This document shows positions 54,801 through 64,000 of a stretch of DNA of 64,000 bases, one piece after another. This DNA comes from Rhizopus sp. PT2906 (taxonomy: Eukaryota > Mucoromycota > Mucoromycetes > Mucorales > Rhizopodaceae): the NCBI GenBank assembly GCA_025529335.1, contig JAMYHX010000195.1, positions 1 to 64,000 of the forward strand. The letters are read 5' to 3'. The translations under genes and the position numbers were made by a program. The first letter of the stretch is position 1, and each line of letters opens with the position of its first letter. The notes beneath the pieces are model-generated. The model had not been told where the DNA came from, did no database searches, and was given only the letters and a program-made list of their open reading frames with translations.

Positions 54801-57584
54801 CTATACCATTATAGAATGAAGTAGCGAGTTCAATGCTTTCCAAAAAATCACCTGCTCGAACAAGTGCTAGTATACGATCTGCCCAGGATAACAATGTGCC
54901 TACGTAGATTTGCTGGAGACCCTATATATGAAAAGATATAAGACACTCTTTCTTTTGCAAATAGACATTTTTCTCTGTCTCCTTGAAATTACCAGTAAGA
55001 ATATCTTTCCTTTATAGCTCTTGATTGAGCCAAAGTATGCCATCTCTACTGACTTTAAGACATTGTTTTCGGATGAATCTGCAGTCATGATTGCCGCATC
55101 AGTAACTAACTCTTTTAAAGGAGTATTGAACCAATCATGATACACTAATTGCTTGGTTCTCAAACTTGAATGCTGTGTTTGCACCATGTTTTTGGGATCA
55201 AACAGGATCATGTCTTCATTGGGGGTAAACAATACAAGAATCTATCATCATATGAGCAAAAAAAAGGAAAGCAATACAGAAACATATAGTTGTCATTTTA
55301 CCTGTCTATTAATCCAATGAATACTCACGATTGACTCCTTACTCTTCCATTCCCCAATCTTGACAAACTCTAGTGTCACACCCCGCTTCGTAGGCTTTGT
55401 ATTAAGACGAGCCTTTTGATTTGTCTTGGTTACTTCATTGTTTTCGACACAAACACGAAGGATAAACAGATGATTTCCCCAAGCAAAGGCGAGAACAGGG
55501 TCATTCGTATGGCTGTTTCCTGATTTAATAACTGGTAACCAAGCTAGAGCCCCTGATAGACTCTCAACTGGTGCCTTTGAACCGTTTTCTATTGGTTGCT
55601 TGGAGTTCTTTGGTTTCAAGAACTTGTGCAAGGTTTGTGGTGTAGGTTTTAATCCAACGATAATCATCTAATCATCCACATAAGTACGTGATTATTATTT
55701 ATTTTGCTGTTCTTACCTTATAAGGAGTCAGCAATGCAACAAGGCCAAAATTCTCTGCTGGATGAGCTATTTGACCAAGAGGTAAAGGTTGCATAGCAAA
55801 GACAGTGCTTGGCCTTCTTGGTTTTGATGGTCGAAGGTGGGTTGTTGCAAGTGATAAGTTTTGGTATCGACCGAGTATACGTGTTGAATCCACACCATTG
55901 ATCATGATCATTTTGTATGATACATGATAAAATGCCATGCCTTGATCGTCAGCAGAAACGATCTCTGACTTCTTTACTCCCACAAAGCCTACATGTAAAA
56001 TAGATGCTCCCTGAACATGTCCTTCTTTCCTTGGAGCTGTCTGTTGCTGAGAGAGTATCTGGCTGGCAGGAATAGGGTCGATAGTGCGTATTGGTTGCAT
56101 TGGCTTTCTGATATCCCAAATAACAATATGTCCTTGAGAATGACCACAGGCAATGGTGGTATGATCTGCAGATATAGCTAAAGAAGTAACTGAACCTATT
56201 TCGATAGCTATATATATATATATATATATATATATACTGAGTACACAAATATAGCGCATTATGTTTGTTTTTATTTGTTACCTCTATTACTGTCTCCCAG
56301 AATACATTTCAGGTTTTGAGTGTAGTCATAAACAAATACTAAACTACGTGTAGTACCAATTGCAATCACACCACTTACAGCCATGACAGAGATGAGTCCA
56401 CTCTCTTGCTTGATAGCATCAGAATAGAGTTGATCCGATACTTTGACAAGTGGTGTCCATTTAAATGCTTCCCATGGTTCGCTTGGTTCCTCATTGATGA
56501 TAAGATCCGAAGAGGCAAAAGAATCATTTTGTGTATTATTGGTTGCTATAGAAAGTTGAGAAGAAGCTGGACGGGGAGATGATGTTAAGAAGGGTGGAGC
56601 TCCTGTTCTGGGTGTTGACATTTCGGAGGGCGAATCCTAAAGATGGCATTAATTTTGATATGGGAAAAAAAAAATATCAGGAGCTTACAAAGTGTAGTAA
56701 AGTAGAGTCAGTGTCCAAAGTGTTATCTTCGATATCTGAGCTATCTGATTCATTCAGGATGCTTTCAAGGCTTAGATAGTTTGCTGATAGAAAGATGAGT
56801 AAAAAAGACAGATAAAAAATACTGTCACTTACCCTTTTTTACAAACTCTTCATAAAGGCCAATCTCTTTTGACACTTCGTCAAGTAAATGGATTACTTTT
56901 TGCTTCTTCTTTTCGCCAATGATGTTTGTATTTTTAACAAGCGGTCCACCGTTTAAATGAATATATAAATCATCTCTAATCTTGTATAGTTCATTAAGTC
57001 TCGTCTGAATAACTGTATCAGATACAACAGGTAAATCTAATTCGGGAATGATAAGCGCATGAAATCTCTGTTCAAGTAGCGTCAAGGAAGGTACACCATT
57101 GATAAGCCGGGTGTGGTAAGGTATAGCATCTAATACTTTAGATAAAGGGTCAACTCGTTCAAACGGTTTAGGCGATAATAATGGTTGATTAAAGGAAGCT
57201 TGAAGAGGCGTGTTTGGTCTAAAAGATATTAATTTATGTGAGCATAAAAGCCTAAAATACTTACATAGAATAGTCGCCCTTCCCACTTGTGATGGAGTTT
57301 ACAGATTGAGACCGACGATGACTCATAAATGTCTTCAAATTAGCCAAGTATTTATCGGCAAGTGAACGATCTTCTAGAGCAGCTCGCAAGTCTTCTGGTA
57401 ATTCGGCAGTGGCTGTATCAAGGTCGATTTCTATATTGTTCAATAAGTCTTCATCGTCGTCTTCTGAGCTTTCTTCAAGCACTTCTTTCAACAAAGTCGC
57501 ATAATCCCTTCGAAATCGACTTGTGTTTGCACTAACACTTGGTTTCATTTCGGGTATTGGTTTATTTTCATCGTTCGAGTTCAT
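51865..57584 (-). CDS. VPS8: Vacuolar protein sorting protein VPS8 (CORVET subunit)
   Basis: Eight exons (57584-57265, 57218-56833, 56783-56689, 56636-56282, 56207-55717, 55667-55302, 55241-54993, 54921-51865) encode about 1,772 residues, longer than yeast (about 1,270). An acidic, Ser-rich N-terminus is followed by WD40-like repeats (VTSLAISADHTTIACG, GHIVIWDIRKP), then a long alpha-solenoid (LLSWADRILALVRAGDFLESI onward). A C-terminal RING-H2 follows: CEIC, then VIFHCGHSFHVECLERQ and CAVC. VPS8 is the CORVET-specific subunit that binds Rab5/Vps21 and tethers endosomes for fusion. All exon joins hold the frame. The intron before 56207 ends in a (TA)n microsatellite that forms its acceptor side. 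Confidence 0.9.
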
Positions 57585-58937
57585 CACACTTTAAGTAAAA
57601 GAAAGGAGAAAAGAGAGAGAAAGAGAGAGAGAGAGAGGTTGGCTATCCTTCTTTTTATATATATGTGTATATATATGTATATGGAGTGTGTATGCGTGGG
57701 GTTTAAAGAGGGAAAAAAAAGAAGAGGTACAAAAAAGTGCCTCCGTATTTATTGCAGCAACGCGGAGCACAAACAAAACCGTCGCACAGTCTTTTGAATC
57801 TAAAATTAGACGGTTGTAAAAACCGTTGGTCATGATAGACCGTCTTTCTTTTATAGTATAAAATGTAGAGTTGCGATCAAGCAACTTGGCACAGGAATAA
57901 AGTTGGTAGAATGGATGAAAACAAGTGTATAATGGCCTTCTTTCTTGAACCATGATTGGATAAGGCATTGGCTGTCCAAGACTGCGCAAAGAATTTTGAT
58001 TTCCTTAAAGTGGTACATTAGTCATTTGTAGAATTTCATGCAAATGACAGTAACGTGTTTCCTGCAAGTATAGTTTGAAAAAACGCAACTCAGGCGGAGA
58101 TTTTGAAATGTCTACTCCTGCAGCTTTTTATGAGACAATTGGACAAAGTAGACTCTACCATTACCCGAGTGGAGATAGTCGTCTGCTCTGTTGCATCGAG
58201 ATAGTTTAACATCATGGCTTCCTCAACCCAAAAAAGACACTGATTGTCAAAGAAAAAAAAAGGTCTTGATGTATGAGAAGGAAGCGTGACGCAAAAGAGC
58301 TTTTACCGCTTCAATTTTACTTTTCATCGCGGCAATAAGAACTTTGAATCAGGAGATTTTGCTACTTTTAATCCTATTTCTCGGTGTTCTTTGTTCAACT
58401 TTTTCTTTTCTTTAAACAATCGTGTCTCTCGGCTTTGCTTGGTAGAATTCTGCACATTTTCTTCAGATCAGTGAATTTGTTTTATTTCTTTTGGAAGATC
58501 ATAGCTTTTGTTTCTACAATTACTCTGATATATGCTCATTTGTAACTTTTATGCTTGTTGCAGCTTTTTCAAGATCAAATACTTTTGTAAAAAAGCTTTT
58601 GCAGTAAAGTCAACCTTCAGAGGTCTTTAGCTTAGTGTCTCCGCTAAAATTATAAATAAAAGTAATGCTGTAATTGGCTGTGCCTTGATGGAGTGGTGCT
58701 TTAAAAATGTTTAGGACACCCCGTCGTTCCTACAGTAGAACCCCGAAGGAATACTCACATAATAAGCACTTACAAGATCTGATAAAGAAAGAAATGACGT
58801 GCAAGCACGCCCTAATAGGCATGAATCTTTATTTAGAGCATCAAATTACTTGTAACAAATGCTAGGATATACATAAGACTTGGGGTTTAATTCATGAAGG
58901 GCAGAAATAACAAAAAAAAAATAACGTGCCTTTTATA
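57585..58937. other. VPS8 promoter and RhoGAP 3' region
   Basis: Next to the VPS8 start lie a (GA)n tract, (TATATG)n-like repeats near 57655, and a nested inverted repeat at 57808-57845. The remaining 1 kb holds no supported gene; small frames (for example 58108-58209 and 58286-58474) have no family signal. Confidence 0.45.
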
Positions 58938-61637
58938 TTAGGTGGTAGTTGACGAACTGGCCTTGAGTTGAACAAACGCAGCAGCAGCATCAGGATCAAG
59001 GGTGTAATTCTTGCGCTTGGATGATAGCTTTTTACCAGTAGTGGATGATCTCTTCAGCTTGGTTGTACTAGGCACAGGGCTGTTTTCAGGATCTCTCTTG
59101 AGCCAATCATAAGAAGGTACAGTTGCGCTTTTGGTTGAAGGCGCGATTGTTTGCTTATTACTAATAGAGGTGTCGAGCCTGAGTCCCTTCTCTTGGAACT
59201 GAGCTTTGTATCTTCTTTCTTTTGGCTTCGACATAGAAGGTTCGGGTGCTATCGACGACTTGCGCTCAGGCAATTTTGCTTCTTCTTTTACTAGCATTGC
59301 TTTCTCATGTTGTTCTTCAAAAGAATCTTCTTCGTCATCTAGAGATAGAATATAGCTATTTTCGTTTCCATTTGATATTAAAGCATAATCAACCTCGGTT
59401 GGACTTTCGGGTGAAGTAATCGCTATGGCATATCTGTTGCTATCGACATTACTATTGCTTTCGCTGAAGCCGTATTCAATGTCTCCTGTGATAGCAGAAT
59501 TGTTATGCAAATCTTTGTTTGCAAATATGTCATTGTAATTCAGTATTAAATCCTCCAATACGCAATCCTTTGCCCATTCGCCAGGTGAGCTTTGTGCATG
59601 ATTCAAGTCTTGAAAGATGGCCGGTGTAAATATTAATGTCAAATTACTGATTGTCATTTTATTCTTTTCAACACGAGATTGAATTCTATAGATGGATATT
59701 ATTAATGCTGGTTTTATAAGCACAATAACTTACCTTGCTAAGTGTGCTATAAGTGCCTTCAAGGTGTCGTAATTGGCTGCAGGCAATTTTATTAGTCTGG
59801 TTAATAAATTCATCAGTCTCAATTCTTGATCAGGGATTTCTATATCATTTTGGGTTAGATTTCTATCACAAAGTATTTCTAATGGAGATACTTGCGTGAA
59901 TAAATGAGTCGTTCATCCAATTTGAACGGAAACAATGGTGTCTTTAGTTCTCGTAAGAATACTTTTATAATAGAAGCTAGACTAAAGATATCCTCAGGTA
60001 CATCATTTTGACCAATGACAACTGCTTCTTCATCTCTCTCAAAGGCATGTTTTATCTTTTCCATACTGCTTTGCTTTCCAGGCACACGATAGATACCTTC
60101 TTTTTCCAGTCCACCCAAGTTCTCGATAGCCTCAATACATTTTATGATCAGAATTGGTGGAGATCTGCCTCTTTGTTGGGCATACTCGGTTAAGGTCGTA
60201 CCAAAGATCAAGTCTAATGTATAGTGTGTTAATCCCTTTGTAATGTTCTCAATTTCAACTTGCCTTTGCATTCACCAACATGATAGTTTCTATAGTAAAC
60301 TGGTGTAGGCTTTGGGTATTTTTGAAGTAGAGATAAACTTGCATAATGCTCAGATTCAGATTGAGTATCTGTAGCGGCGACCAGATCGAGCATTGACTTT
60401 AAAGGCTGTTTTATAGTGAGGTTAGAGTACGTAATCTAGATTGGGCTTTGCTACCTTTTGTGTTTGCTGCAGCTGCTCGATATCCGCCTCTAAAGCAGTC
60501 TTTAGAATATCTTTCACTCGGCTTGATTTCTCCTTCAATGAGTTTTGAACCTGCCTTAGAATATGCTGGTTTGTTGCATCCATCTTGATTGCTAGGTTAG
60601 TGATTTCCCGTACTACATTTCGATAATTTGCATCTATGGCAACACGATTATGTTCTGATACAAAAAAAAGAACCCCATGTAACGTACCGGCTTCAGCAAC
60701 CTCCACCTTTAGTTTAGCTATACGAATGTTCTGTCTTGTCGGGTCCTCCTGTTTATTTAAATGCTTTTTCATAAACCTCTCGATTCTACCTTGTTGCGTT
60801 GGTGGCGAAGAGGGCGATATTTGATTTTCACCCGTATTATTATGATTAGCCTCATTTGACAACGCCTCTTCATTTGTTAATTCTTTCTTTAACATAGGAA
60901 ATGTACTAGATGGAGTATTTGGTGTGGCGATCATTGGGGTTGATATCGACAGACCTGTTGATCTCTCAATCTCTTCCCATTTTTGAGTATAAATTTGCTG
61001 CACTTTGGGAAGCTTTTTTAGTCTGTTCATCAAGTATTCTTGATTTGTTTGATGCATCCAGTATTTGTTTTTATCATACATTCGCTGTTGTTCATTCTTT
61101 ACTTAAAAGTGAGCACACACACATGAAATGATGATGATTGCATACTTGCCCTGAACTTCTTTAGCTCTTCCAGTTGTTCTTTCATCTTTTTCAAATACTG
61201 TTCTCTAAATGGTTTATACTGATCTGTTATATCGACATAATTCAAAAAGCATTTCTGTAATCCAATAGCGTTTTCCTTATTAGGTATTGCCTGCACATCT
61301 CCTGTAAGCTTTAAAAGATCTGCAAGATATCTCTCTTCTATTATGATCCTGGTTCAAACATAAATATGATATCGATCTTGATTGCTTTAGGATTACCTTT
61401 GACCGATATACTGGATGATATAATCAAGGTCTCTAATAACTAAATTTAGTGCCATAGCGTCAATATGTTGTGAAGGTGCCAAGACCATGTCCATCAATAT
61501 CTTGGCCTGCCCTGAAGTCTATACTAGAGTTTATCTATACACTTGTAGTTGACACTTTTTTTTTTCTAATGTACCTCATCGTTTGTTGTTATCGGTGGTA
61601 CTTTTGTACGAAATCCCTTCTTGTTTGTTGCATTCAT
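58938..61637 (-). CDS. RhoGAP protein with N-terminal F-BAR/coiled-coil region (Rgd1-like)
   Basis: Eight exons (61637-61575, 61518-61397, 61348-61146, 61101-60455, 60405-60301, 60247-59896, 59839-59734, 59685-58938) give about 781 residues. Residues 1-345 are mostly helical with basic patches (QCFLNYVDITDQYKP-like region, EQLEELKKF, HLNKQEDPTRQNIRIAKLK), fitting an F-BAR-like membrane module. The RhoGAP domain (about 390-580) has DLIFGTTL, the catalytic arginine in EGIYRVPGKQS, VFLRELKTPLFPF, NLLTRLIKLPAANYDTLKAL and KNKMTISNLTLIFTPAIF. It stimulates GTP hydrolysis by Rho GTPases at the cortex. The tail is disordered. The intron 59895-59840 needs a GC donor. The exon 5/6 join (GTTTAC donor) is the least certain. 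Confidence 0.82.
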
Positions 61638-61744
61638 GTGGATTATATGAAACAGTAATTAAAAAAGAGAGAAAAAGAGAAAAAAGTAAAAGGTGGAGAA
61701 TATTAATTTTGCTACACAAATGTGTGACAATGAGCTAAACTTTA

Positions 61745-64000
61745 TTATTGTTGCTGTTCTATTTGCTTTCTTCTAGAGGCTCTTCTTTCTATTTCGGCTT
61801 TCTTCATGTATTTCTTGAATTCAAATGTAGGGTCGGGTTGAACGAATGGATGCTCTAACAGTTGCTCAGCAGTGGGTCTTTCTTCAGGATTACTATTGTA
61901 TAATAATATTTAATCTATCTTGTCACAATCGTGCCTTTAAGTACTTACATTGTAAAGCATTTGTTGAGAAAGTCCCTTGCATCCTCTGTGATATCTTCTG
62001 GTATAGGCGGTGCTTGATATTTACCAAGCTATTTTAAATCCAATGAGTACTCTTTTATATATCTGTATATGTGTATATTTACGTTATAGAGTGCAGCCAG
62101 CATGTTTAGGTCCAGCCATGGGTGACTTCCTGTCAGCATCTCAATCACTGTACATCCCAAGCTCCAGATATCAACTTTTGCATTATAGTTTGTTCCTTTG
62201 ACAACTTCAGGTGCCATCCAAAACACGGTGCCTCTCATGACTGAATTATTCGAGTGAGGGTCATACGCTTTATCTTGTCCGCTTAATTTAGATAAACCAA
62301 AATCAGTAATCTTGCAGATACCATTTTCATTCAGCAGAATATTGCCCGCTTTAATATCCTAGTAAAGGGGGATCAGCATATGTATCTGTACTACATTATG
62401 TTTCATCTTACTCTGTGTAAAATGTTGCGATTGTGTAAATAAGCAAGTCCAAGAAGTATCTGTCGTGTAAAGAACTGAACAAGAGGAATTTCAAACTTTC
62501 CTGTTTTACTAAGACAGGAAGCAATACTTCCACCGGGAACGTATTCTAGAAAGATATTGATATGTCCTTCTTCTTCATCCAAGTCATAACCAAGGTACTG
62601 CACAATATACTCATTATCTAGATCTTCTAATAAAGAGATTTCTCTAAATAATGCATCCTTCATTTCCTTCATTTGCGGGTTGGCATAGTCTGATTTGGTT
62701 GTTGGTATATCGACTTGCTTCACTGCTATCCACTCTCCCGCTTCAACATTTAAAGCGTGATATACTCGACCAAAGGAACCCTTTCCGATCAATTCACCAC
62801 GGATCCACTGTAACTTTCTTGATTCTACATGTAAAAAAAAAAAAAAAAGGTAAACAGCCTTTTCTCTTTTTTTTTTTAATCCAGAAAAACTTACTTGGTA
62901 AATCTCCAGATTGTTGAATGTTTGCCTTCATACCAGGCTTTACTTGTTCAACAGCGCGATGCCACATCTTTGTACTTCTTCTCCTAATCAGATTGTTGGC
63001 TCTCACCACATTGATAGCGTTTCTCCAATTTCGATGCGCTTCATTGACAACATTACGAATAGACTTTTTATGGCCCTGAAGCTTTCTACCGGGTGGTAGA
63101 GCACTTACCATCACGGGTGTAGGTTCAACAATGATTTCTCTATCAAGATCATGCCCAGGAAGATACTTTTCAATGTCTTTGTAAAGTCGTTCAACCGAAG
63201 GACGTTCTGCCCAATTATCTTCGTCACTGTCTACAGCAGTAACAGTAGGAGAGGATGAAGATGGTGCAGGTGAGGTGCTTCTGGCTGTAGTATCCACACA
63301 AAGTCCATTCTTTTTAGATTCATTAAGCGACATATGCTCCATCACATCCTCAAGTGCATTAGGAGCACTTGCAATGCTCGTGTTGGACGTTCTTGATGGT
63401 TCATCAGGATTAGTTTCAGACAAGAAATGAACAACACGTGGCAATGGCTTTTCAGTTGTCTTATTTTCGTCCTCTTGATTGTCTGTCTTGGCTGAAATAC
63501 TAGGATGTAAATCAATATTTTCTGCACTAAACTGTTGTTCTCCACTCTCATTGTCGTTGTTGTTATCTTGGGTCTTTGGAGGTACAGCCCAAAGAGAAAC
63601 TGCGGGTGCGTTGGGCGGCACGACACGTGCACCAGAGTTATAGCCGTTGACCACCGTTGCTGAATCTGATGAACTGCTCGAATTCGTTTTTGTTAGATGG
63701 GGAGCATCCGCCTTGCTCAACTTGGGTGACACTGCCCATAAAGAAGGGCCTGTCGTATCCTCCTGTGGTTTCTCAGACGGTGGCACGGCCCAGAGCGACA
63801 CAGGCTTCTGAGCTGTTATCTCTTCAGGCTTTTTGGATGGAGGAACTGCCCAGAGTGATGGCTGTTCTGCCGGACGGTTAGAAGGAGGCACAGCCCATAA
63901 CGAAGGCTGCTTCTCTGGTTGTGGGGTATCTTGATGTAATGGCCATAAGGCATTAGGATTATTATCAGCTGTTGCTTCAGAGTTCTGAACGGGCCAAAGA
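61745..64000 (-). CDS. MAPK kinase kinase, BCK1/STE11-like, 5' end outside window
   Basis: Five exons seen (>64000-62895, 62824-62412, 62358-62083, 62028-61949, 61892-61745). The kinase domain at the C-terminus has GELIGKGSFGRVY, IAVKQVDIP with the catalytic Lys, ILHRDIKAGNILL, ITDFGLSKL, GTVFWMAPEVVKG and HPWLDLNMLAALY. MAPKKK features (KQVDI, HRDIKAGN, GTVFWMAPEV) fit the BCK1 branch, the kinase that Pkc1 activates in the cell-wall integrity cascade. The N-terminal part visible here is disordered, Ser/Pro-rich, and repeats an LWxV/SLWAVPP motif seven times. The initiating exon lies beyond 64000. The regulator is thus partly seen; the family call is strong and the pathway role is inferred. 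Confidence 0.9.

Noticed and set aside
56208..56240. CRISPR- or satellite-like array
   Set aside because: It is a plain TA dinucleotide microsatellite inside an intron.
57591..57989. 132-codon minus-strand frame before VPS8
   Set aside because: Its C-terminal half is encoded by simple (TATATG)n and (GA)n repeats; it is most likely the VPS8 5' region.
1..64000. tRNA, rRNA or viral replication genes
   Set aside because: I looked for tRNA T-arm motifs (GTTCRANYC with a pairing stem) and for viral signatures and found none that fold or extend convincingly.

Overview
The window is nuclear DNA from an early-diverging filamentous fungus, most likely a Mucorales (Mucor/Rhizopus-type) species. The reasons are: AT-rich intergenic DNA full of A/T homopolymers, very compact genes, many short introns (about 43-70 bp) with GTAAGT-like donors and TCTAAC/CTAAC branch points, and protein families typical of Mucoromycota (a carG-like GGPP synthase, an Aspergillus-type pyruvate dehydrogenase kinase, a BCK1-like MAPKKK). 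There are no rRNA genes, recognisable tRNA genes, CRISPR arrays or bacterial-style operons. All exon models below were built by hand from reading-frame continuity and splice signals.

Layout. 1-1400: the end of an RRM protein (RBMS-like) running off the left edge, then decayed coding-like DNA. 1400-5435: a Crz1-like C2H2 factor, a two-TM protein and, divergently, an 89-residue CaaX microprotein. 5548-11393: a Tyr/Gln-rich protein, a 4'-phosphopantetheinyl transferase, the kinetochore protein NDC80, a four-TM protein and a 98-residue unknown. 11553-18027 (minus): a Sel1-repeat protein, GGPP synthase and the alpha subunit of 3-methylcrotonyl-CoA carboxylase. 18424-26566: a coiled-coil protein, TMA7, a spliced small secreted protein, a DH-only RhoGEF, an FGGY (D-ribulokinase-type) kinase and an MFSD1-like transporter. 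26686-37517: an Mga2/Spt23-like TIG factor, acyl-CoA oxidase, an F-box protein, pyruvate dehydrogenase kinase and a methyltransferase with an N-myristoylation signal. 37518-49278 is looser: a Ty3-type gag relic, a universal-stress protein, a CDK-like kinase, a GPI-type secreted protein, a tyrosine-recombinase relic and Ima1. 49279-64000: a second C2H2 factor, a 67-residue secreted protein with a trypsin-like RIIGG start, VPS8 (CORVET), a coiled-coil RhoGAP and a MAPKKK cut by the right edge.

Functional themes: mitochondrial and peroxisomal carbon metabolism (MCC alpha, acyl-CoA oxidase, PDK), isoprenoid/carotenoid precursor supply (GGPPS), lipid-linked regulation (Mga2-like factor, CaaX and myristoyl signals), and Rho/cell-wall signalling (RhoGEF, RhoGAP, BCK1-like MAPKKK). 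These are housekeeping genes scattered among each other; nothing shows that they form one cluster.

No single new multi-gene system is evident. The most interesting observations are small genes that only appear after splicing (the CaaX microprotein and the secreted protein at 20208), the truncated trypsin-like secreted peptide, two GC-AG introns sharing an identical 11-nt donor, a Mga2-like factor lacking ankyrin repeats and membrane anchor, and a repeated LWxV/SLWAVPP motif in the MAPKKK N-terminal tail.
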